Below, one piece after another: positions 6,883-10,526 of a stretch of 10,526 nt of DNA; within the stretch, counting starts at the first letter, position 1; every line of letters starts with the position of its first letter. This DNA comes from Limnohabitans sp. Lineage in GTDB: Bacteria; Pseudomonadota; Gammaproteobacteria; Burkholderiales; Burkholderiaceae_C. The position numbers and the translations under genes are program-made. A model generated the notes under the pieces. The model was given only the letters and a program-made list of their open reading frames with translations, ran no database searches and was not told the origin of the DNA. The stretch spans positions 1-10,526 of the forward strand of contig VEQI01000086.1 in the NCBI GenBank assembly GCA_018883305.1, read 5' to 3'.

Positions 6883-7523
6883 ACAACGCACTCACCCCCC
6901 TGGACACCTGGCTTCAATGCCTGGACCATTTGCCCCTGGTAGCCATCCTGCGTGGTGTGCAACCGCATGAAGTGGTTGCCATTGGTCAAGCGCTGGTGGA
7001 TGCGGGCTGGCTCTTGATGGAGGTGCCACTGAATTCACCGGACCCACTGCGCAGCATTGCGTTGCTGCGTGAACACTTGCCCCAGGCGTTGATTGGTGCT
7101 GGCACCGTGTGTTCAGCACAAGAGGTGCATGATGTACAGGCTGCGTCCGGGCAATGGATTGTGTCGCCCCACTTCGACCCTGCCGTGGTCCGCGAGAGTG
7201 TGGCCTGCGGCCTGGTCAGTGTGCCTGGCGTGAGCACGCCCAGTGAAGCCTTTGCCGCGCTGGCCGCCGGTGCCCATGGCCTGAAGCTGTTCCCGGCGGA
7301 AATGATCACACCCGTGGTCCTGAAGTCCTGGCGATCGGTGTTGCCGAAGTCCCAGGTGCTGCTGCCCGTGGGTGGCGTGGGGGCCGATAATTTGGCCAGC
7401 TATCGGGCGGCAGGAGCCAGTGGTGCGGGCTTTGGCTCATCGTTGTACAAACCCGGCATGACAGCACAAACGGTGGCTGAGCGCGCTCGCCACCTGGCCC
7501 AGGTGTGGCAGTCGGCGGCATGA
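6879..7523 (+). CDS. dgoA: 2-dehydro-3-deoxy-6-phosphogalactonate aldolase (DgoA)
   Basis: This class I aldolase splits KDPGal into pyruvate and glyceraldehyde-3-phosphate. The protein has 214 residues (E. coli DgoA: 205). The Schiff-base lysine is Lys136 in GLKLFPAE and the general acid/base is Glu48 in MEVPLNSP. Arg25 in ILRGV and the GAGTV (73-77), SPHFD (96-100) and PVGGV (163-167) segments form the phosphate and substrate site. MEVPLNSP and the pairing with dgoK favour DgoA over the related KDPG aldolase Eda, though overlap in substrate use is possible. Translation starts in the ATGA overlap with dgoK (6879-6882). No DgoD-type galactonate dehydratase, DgoT transporter or DgoR regulator follows; glyoxalase I comes next after 78 bp. 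Confidence 0.92.
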   Translation: MNNALTPLDTWLQCLDHLPLVAILRGVQPHEVVAIGQALVDAGWLLMEVPLNSPDPLRSIALLREHLPQALIGAGTVCSAQEVHDVQAASGQWIVSPHFDPAVVRESVACGLVSVPGVSTPSEAFAALAAGAHGLKLFPAEMITPVVLKSWRSVLPKSQVLLPVGGVGADNLASYRAAGASGAGFGSSLYKPGMTAQTVAERARHLAQVWQSAA

Positions 7524-7601
7524 TCTCCCACACAGCTTGCGTCGCTCGCCACGGACTAACTTCCTTCCATCTTTCCTCACGATCACCTCGGAGAACACCC
7601 C
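7524..7601 (+). promoter_or_regulatory. dgoA-gloA spacer with a strong ribosome binding site for gloA
   Basis: This 78-bp gap may hold a gloA promoter, but I see no recognisable -10/-35 pair and no terminator after dgoA. The only clear element is GGAGAA at 7590-7595, 6 bases before the gloA ATG. It is the best plus-strand Shine-Dalgarno sequence in the window and fixes the start. Confidence 0.6.
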
Positions 7602-7985
7602 ATGAGATTGCTCCACACCATGCTTCGCGTTGGCAACCTGCAGCGCTCCATCGATTTCTATACCCGCGCCCTGGGCATGCAGCTGCTGCGCACCACCGAA
7701 CGGCCTGAGCAACAGTACTCACTGGCCTTTGTGGGCTATGGCAGCAATCCCGACCATGCCGAGATCGAGCTCACCTACAACTACGGCGTTGAGCAATACG
7801 AGATGGGCACCGCCTTCGGTCACATTGCCCTGGGCGTACCCGATGTGGTGGCTGCTTGTGACCGCATTCGAGCAGCGGGGGGACAAATCACTCGCGAGCC
7901 TGGTCCTGTCAAGGGTGGCACCACGTTCATCGCCTTCGCGGTCGATCCGGACGGTTACAAAATCGAGTTGATTCAACGCACCTGA
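7602..7985 (+). CDS. gloA: Lactoylglutathione lyase (glyoxalase I)
   Basis: GloA turns the hemithioacetal of methylglyoxal and glutathione into S-lactoylglutathione, the first step of methylglyoxal detoxification in the cytosol. The 127-residue protein is a two-module VOC (vicinal oxygen chelate) enzyme that works as a dimer. All four metal ligands known from E. coli fall at the same positions: His5, Glu56, His74 and Glu122. The short length without extra loops is typical of Ni2+/Co2+-activated bacterial enzymes rather than Zn2+ forms; the metal is inferred. A strong GGAGAA site precedes the ATG. The next gene, only 19 bp on, is a ChaC-like glutathione-degrading enzyme. Placement after a triose-phosphate-producing pathway may be meaningful, since triose phosphates give rise to methylglyoxal, or may be chance. 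Confidence 0.96.
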   Translation: MRLLHTMLRVGNLQRSIDFYTRALGMQLLRTTERPEQQYSLAFVGYGSNPDHAEIELTYNYGVEQYEMGTAFGHIALGVPDVVAACDRIRAAGGQITREPGPVKGGTTFIAFAVDPDGYKIELIQRT

Positions 7986-8004
7986 TTCGCTAGAGTCGGG
8001 CTTC

Positions 8005-8604
8005 ATGCTGACGCCCACCCGATCTGTGTCACGTGATCCAGCACCTTTGCTGGACGAAGCCTTGCGCACTTGGGGCGGCCACCAGGACCTGTGGGTGTTT
8101 GCCTACGCCTCCTTGATCTGGCGACCCGAGTTTGAGGTGGCAGAACAGCACCTGGCCCGGGTCCATGGATGGCATCGTGCCCTGGCCATGTGGAGTCGAA
8201 TCAACCGCGGCACCCCCGAGCGCCCTGGACTGGTGTTTGCACTGCTGCGCGGGGGCATGTGCAAAGGCATGGTTCTGCGGGTGCCGCGTGAACGGGGTGA
8301 AGCCGTCCTGCATCAACTCTGGGCCCGAGAAATGCCCTCCGGGGTGTATCAGCCACAATGGCTGCCATGTCGCTTCGAGGCCGACACTCGCTCACGCGTG
8401 CGTGCACTGGCCTTCACCCTGCCCCACGACAGTCCCAGCCATACGGGAACGTTGAGCGACGCACAGTATCAGGCCATCTTCCGTGACCGCGTGGGTGGCC
8501 GCTACGGTCACACCTTGGACTATGCACGTCAAACCCTGGAGAGCCTGCAGGCGCTGGGCATCCGGGATCGGGCCTTGGAAAAACTGCTGCTGCATGCCCG
8601 CTGA
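8005..8604 (+). CDS. ChaC-like gamma-glutamylcyclotransferase (glutathione-specific)
   Basis: ChaC enzymes cut glutathione into 5-oxoproline and Cys-Gly in the cytosol. The 199-residue protein shows the family start LWVFAYASLIWRPEFE (29-44), which contains the gamma-glutamyl-binding loop, usually YGSLIW; here the Gly is Ala35. Glu109 in WAREMPSGVY is the likely catalytic acid/base. The C-terminal block GGRYGHTLDYARQTLESLQALGI (164-186) is also typical. Length lies between human ChaC2 (184) and E. coli ChaC (231). It follows gloA by 19 bp, so the two are probably co-transcribed, joining two enzymes that act on glutathione or its adducts. The start at 8005 has only a weak ribosome binding site; later in-frame starts would cut into little conserved sequence, so the exact N-terminus is uncertain. 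The stop lies one base from the end of the convergent gene. Confidence 0.87.
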   Translation: MLTPTRSVSRDPAPLLDEALRTWGGHQDLWVFAYASLIWRPEFEVAEQHLARVHGWHRALAMWSRINRGTPERPGLVFALLRGGMCKGMVLRVPRERGEAVLHQLWAREMPSGVYQPQWLPCRFEADTRSRVRALAFTLPHDSPSHTGTLSDAQYQAIFRDRVGGRYGHTLDYARQTLESLQALGIRDRALEKLLLHAR

Positions 8605-8605
8605 A

Positions 8606-9196
8606 TCAAATACCTCGCTCGCCGTTCATACGCAACTCGGCCTGTGCCAACCGCTCAGGCGTGTCCACATCCCACACCGTGCCTTCGTCCACCACATCCA
8701 GCAGCATGGGAGGCCATTGACGCAACACACGGCGTGCGCCCTCGTCGCCCTGCAAGGCGCGCAAGGCCGCCTCGCAAGGCGCAGCAAACCCCACGGGATG
8801 TCCACGCTGCGACTGAAAGTGCGGTTGTACCGTGTGCTGCCCAGGCGGCAGCGACATCAACTGCTGAGCCACTCTTTGCAAGGTGTCCGCACGAATGAGC
8901 GGAAGGTCCCCGGGCAGAATCAACCAGCCTCGCGCACCCGCCGTTGCCGTCACACCGGCCGCAATGCTGTCGCCCATGCCCGGACGCGTCATGTGCGCCA
9001 AATGTTCCGGGCGAACCACATGCGAAGGCAAGCCACTGCCGGCCACGGCCTTCAACACATGGTCCAGCACGGTCAATCCTGCCAGGGGCGCCTGCAGCTT
9101 GCTGGTACGTCCACCGGCCGCACGAAAACGCTCACCTCGGCCTGCGGCCAGCACGATGATCACGGGTCTGTCATCTGTTGAGGGTAAAGGCTTCAT
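8606..9196 (-). CDS. MocA-like nucleotidyltransferase (NTP_transf_3 / molybdenum cofactor cytidylyltransferase family)
   Basis: Members transfer a nucleotide from CTP or GTP to a cofactor such as molybdopterin. The 196-residue protein has the nucleotide-binding LAAGRGERF (16-24) with Lys33 in SKLQAPL, GMGDSIAAGV (73-82), the metal site LPGDLPLI (94-101, Asp97), RGHPVGF (131-137), GDEGAR (150-155) and DVDTPE (176-181). LAAG rather than LAGG, and RGHPVGF, favour a MocA/YgfJ type (CTP, cytosine dinucleotide form) over MobA (GTP). MocA usually serves xanthine dehydrogenase-family enzymes; none is in the window, so the true substrate is open. ATG at 9196 sits just before the conserved domain, but no Shine-Dalgarno sequence is visible and the start is less certain. 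The gene is convergent with chaC with one base between stops, and divergent from the dehydratase. Confidence 0.83.
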   Translation of the reverse strand: MKPLPSTDDRPVIIVLAAGRGERFRAAGGRTSKLQAPLAGLTVLDHVLKAVAGSGLPSHVVRPEHLAHMTRPGMGDSIAAGVTATAGARGWLILPGDLPLIRADTLQRVAQQLMSLPPGQHTVQPHFQSQRGHPVGFAAPCEAALRALQGDEGARRVLRQWPPMLLDVVDEGTVWDVDTPERLAQAELRMNGERGI

Positions 9197-9342
9197 GGCG
9201 TGGCATCTTAACGGTGCCCACCATCGCCACCCCACACCAATATCCCCCTGAGAGAGCCAGATACCGGGCATCCGCCTTCTGCGGGTTCCCAAGTTCGACT
9301 ATGCTTCCAGACCTGACCTTGTTCTACCCAGAAAGTCTCTTC
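9197..9342. promoter_or_regulatory. Divergent intergenic region, nucleotidyltransferase / dehydratase
   Basis: These 146 bases must carry the start signals of two divergent genes. No consensus -35/-10 pair is obvious on either strand, and I see no strong palindrome. A weak AGAAAG at about 9330-9335 precedes the dehydratase ATG. An in-frame extension of the nucleotidyltransferase up to 9292 is open but has no family similarity. Confidence 0.35.
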
Positions 9343-10526
9343 ATGTCCCGCAAGACCTATGAACAACTGCGCAGCGCGCGCTGGTTCGCCCCTGACGACT
9401 TCCGCTCTTTCGGCCACCGTTCACGCGCCATGCAGATGGGCTACGACCACAGCGACTGGCAAGGCAAGCCGGTGATCGCCATCCTCAACACCTGGAGCGA
9501 CATCAACAACTGCCACTCGCACTTTAAGGAGCGCGTGGAAGACGTCAAGCGCGGCATTCTGCAAGCCGGCGGGTTCCCGCTGGAGCTGCCCGCCATCTCG
9601 TTGGCCGAGAACTTTGTCAAACCCACCACCATGCTGTACCGCAACCTGCTGGCCATCGAGTCCGAGGAGTTGCTGCGCAGCCACCCGATCGACGGCGCGG
9701 TGCTGATGGGCGGGTGCGATAAAACCACCCCCGGCCTGTTGATGGGAGCGCTCTCCATGGGCATCCCCGCCATTTATTTGCCCGCCGGCCCCATGCTGCG
9801 CGGCAACTGGAAAGGCAAGACACTGGGCTCGGGCTCGGACGCCTTCAAGTACTGGGACGAGCGCCGCGCCGGCAACATCACGCAAACGCAATGGATGGAG
9901 GTGGAAGCCGGCATCGCACGCAGTGCCGGCACTTGCATGGTGATGGGCACCGCCGCCACCATGATGGGCATCACCGAAGCGCTGGGCCTGGCACTGCCGG
10001 GCGCTTCCAGCATTCCGGCGGTGGACGCCAACCACGCGCGCATGGGCGCGGCGTGTGGACGACGCATCGTGGACATGGTGTGGGAAGACCTGACGCCAGC
10101 GCGCATCCTGACGCGCAAGAATTTTGAAAACGCGCTGGCCGTGGCCATGGCCGAGGGCTGCTCCACCAACGCCATCATCCATCTGGTGGCGATCTCGCGC
10201 CGCGCCGGCCACCCGGTGACGCTGGACGACTTCGATGCCGCCAGCCGCCACGTGCCCGTCATCGCCAACATCCGGCCCAGTGGCGACCGCTACCTGATGG
10301 AAGACTTCTTCTACGCCGGCGGCCTGCGCGCGCTGCTGGCGCGCCTGGGGGGCCTGATCGACGGCACGGCGCTGACGGTGAACGGCCGCAGCCTGGGCGA
10401 GAACGTGGCGGGCGCCGAAGTGTTCGACGACGACGTGATCCGCCCGCTGGAGCGGCCCATCTACGCCGAGGGCGCGCTGGCCGTGTTGCGCGGCAACCTG
10501 GCGCCCGACGGCGTGATCATCAAGCC
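9343..10526 (+). CDS. IlvD/EDD-family sugar-acid dehydratase, arabinonate/xylonate type, C-terminus missing
   Basis: These [2Fe-2S] enzymes dehydrate sugar acids to 2-keto-3-deoxy acids. The first 394 residues of a protein usually near 580 are present; the frame runs open past the window end. Cluster cysteines Cys57 (NNCHSH), Cys125 (GGCDKTTP) and Cys198 (GTCMVMG) have spacings of 68 and 73, the same as in Rhizobium leguminosarum L-arabinonate dehydratase (59/127/200). Asp126-Lys127 would be the Mg2+ ligand pair with the modified lysine. The N-terminal RSFGHRSRAMQMGYD region and SDINNCHSHFKERVEDVKRG fit the arabinonate/xylonate subgroup rather than IlvD or Edd. Characterised members also accept D-galactonate or D-gluconate, so it could supply KDGal or KDG to the kinases upstream. 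The exact substrate cannot be read from sequence. The start at 9343 is the only ATG matching the family N-terminus. GC content is higher here than in the central operons. Confidence 0.9.
   Translation, partial: MSRKTYEQLRSARWFAPDDFRSFGHRSRAMQMGYDHSDWQGKPVIAILNTWSDINNCHSHFKERVEDVKRGILQAGGFPLELPAISLAENFVKPTTMLYRNLLAIESEELLRSHPIDGAVLMGGCDKTTPGLLMGALSMGIPAIYLPAGPMLRGNWKGKTLGSGSDAFKYWDERRAGNITQTQWMEVEAGIARSAGTCMVMGTAATMMGITEALGLALPGASSIPAVDANHARMGAACGRRIVDMVWEDLTPARILTRKNFENALAVAMAEGCSTNAIIHLVAISRRAGHPVTLDDFDAASRHVPVIANIRPSGDRYLMEDFFYAGGLRALLARLGGLIDGTALTVNGRSLGENVAGAEVFDDDVIRPLERPIYAEGALAVLRGNLAPDGVIIK

Noticed and set aside
8483..9181. Plus-strand open frame spanning the chaC end and the nucleotidyltransferase
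   Set aside because: It overlaps two well-supported genes in other frames and has no recognisable domain.
9421..10251. Open frame of 276 codons on the minus strand opposite the dehydratase
   Set aside because: Its His/Gly/Ala-rich composition is typical of an antisense shadow; the plus-strand frame has the iron-sulfur cysteines and full family similarity.

Overview
The window looks like a short-read contig from a Burkholderiales-type betaproteobacterium, most likely near the Comamonadaceae. This rests on the high GC, the coding style, and an RhlE helicase with a long Gly/Arg-rich tail; no rRNA or other marker is present, so the placement is tentative. Bases 1-16 match the Nextera/Tn5 mosaic end with one mismatch and are most likely leftover sequencing adapter. 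Real genome would then start at base 17, inside a gene, and the window ends at 10526 inside another gene. Genes fill most of it, and no stretch without a gene exceeds 273 bp.

Left part (17-3325): the ribosome-associated ABC-F ATPase EttA (minus strand, C-terminus cut off) is divergent from the DEAD-box RNA helicase RhlE (plus strand). The 273-bp region between them holds two small perfect hairpins, which would lie in the rhlE leader if its promoter is upstream of them.

Central part (3399-7523): a sugar-acid catabolic island. On the minus strand, a D-2-hydroxyacid dehydrogenase (probably a 2-ketogluconate reductase) overlaps gluconokinase gntK by an ATGA junction. Together they would turn 2-ketogluconate into gluconate and then 6-phosphogluconate. 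Across an 84-bp AT-rich divergent control region, the plus strand carries kdgK, dgoK and dgoA, closely packed: kinases for 2-keto-3-deoxygluconate (KDG) and 2-keto-3-deoxygalactonate (KDGal), and the KDPGal aldolase. The second set would yield KDPG, and KDPGal cleaved to pyruvate and glyceraldehyde-3-phosphate. No transporter, regulator or DgoD-type dehydratase lies inside the island.

Right part (7602-10526): a glutathione-related pair, glyoxalase I (gloA) and a ChaC-like gamma-glutamylcyclotransferase. It meets tail to tail, one base apart, a MocA-like nucleotidyltransferase on the minus strand. Divergent from that is a partial IlvD/EDD-family sugar-acid dehydratase of the arabinonate/xylonate type with all three iron-sulfur cysteines. 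It could supply the 2-keto-3-deoxy acids used by the central island, since characterised relatives also accept D-galactonate.

I found no mobile element, CRISPR array, tRNA or rRNA, and no clear case of a wholly new system. The points most worth following up are the adapter end, the assembly of several sugar-acid routes at one locus, the divergent control region with a possibly leaderless kdgK, and the structured rhlE leader.
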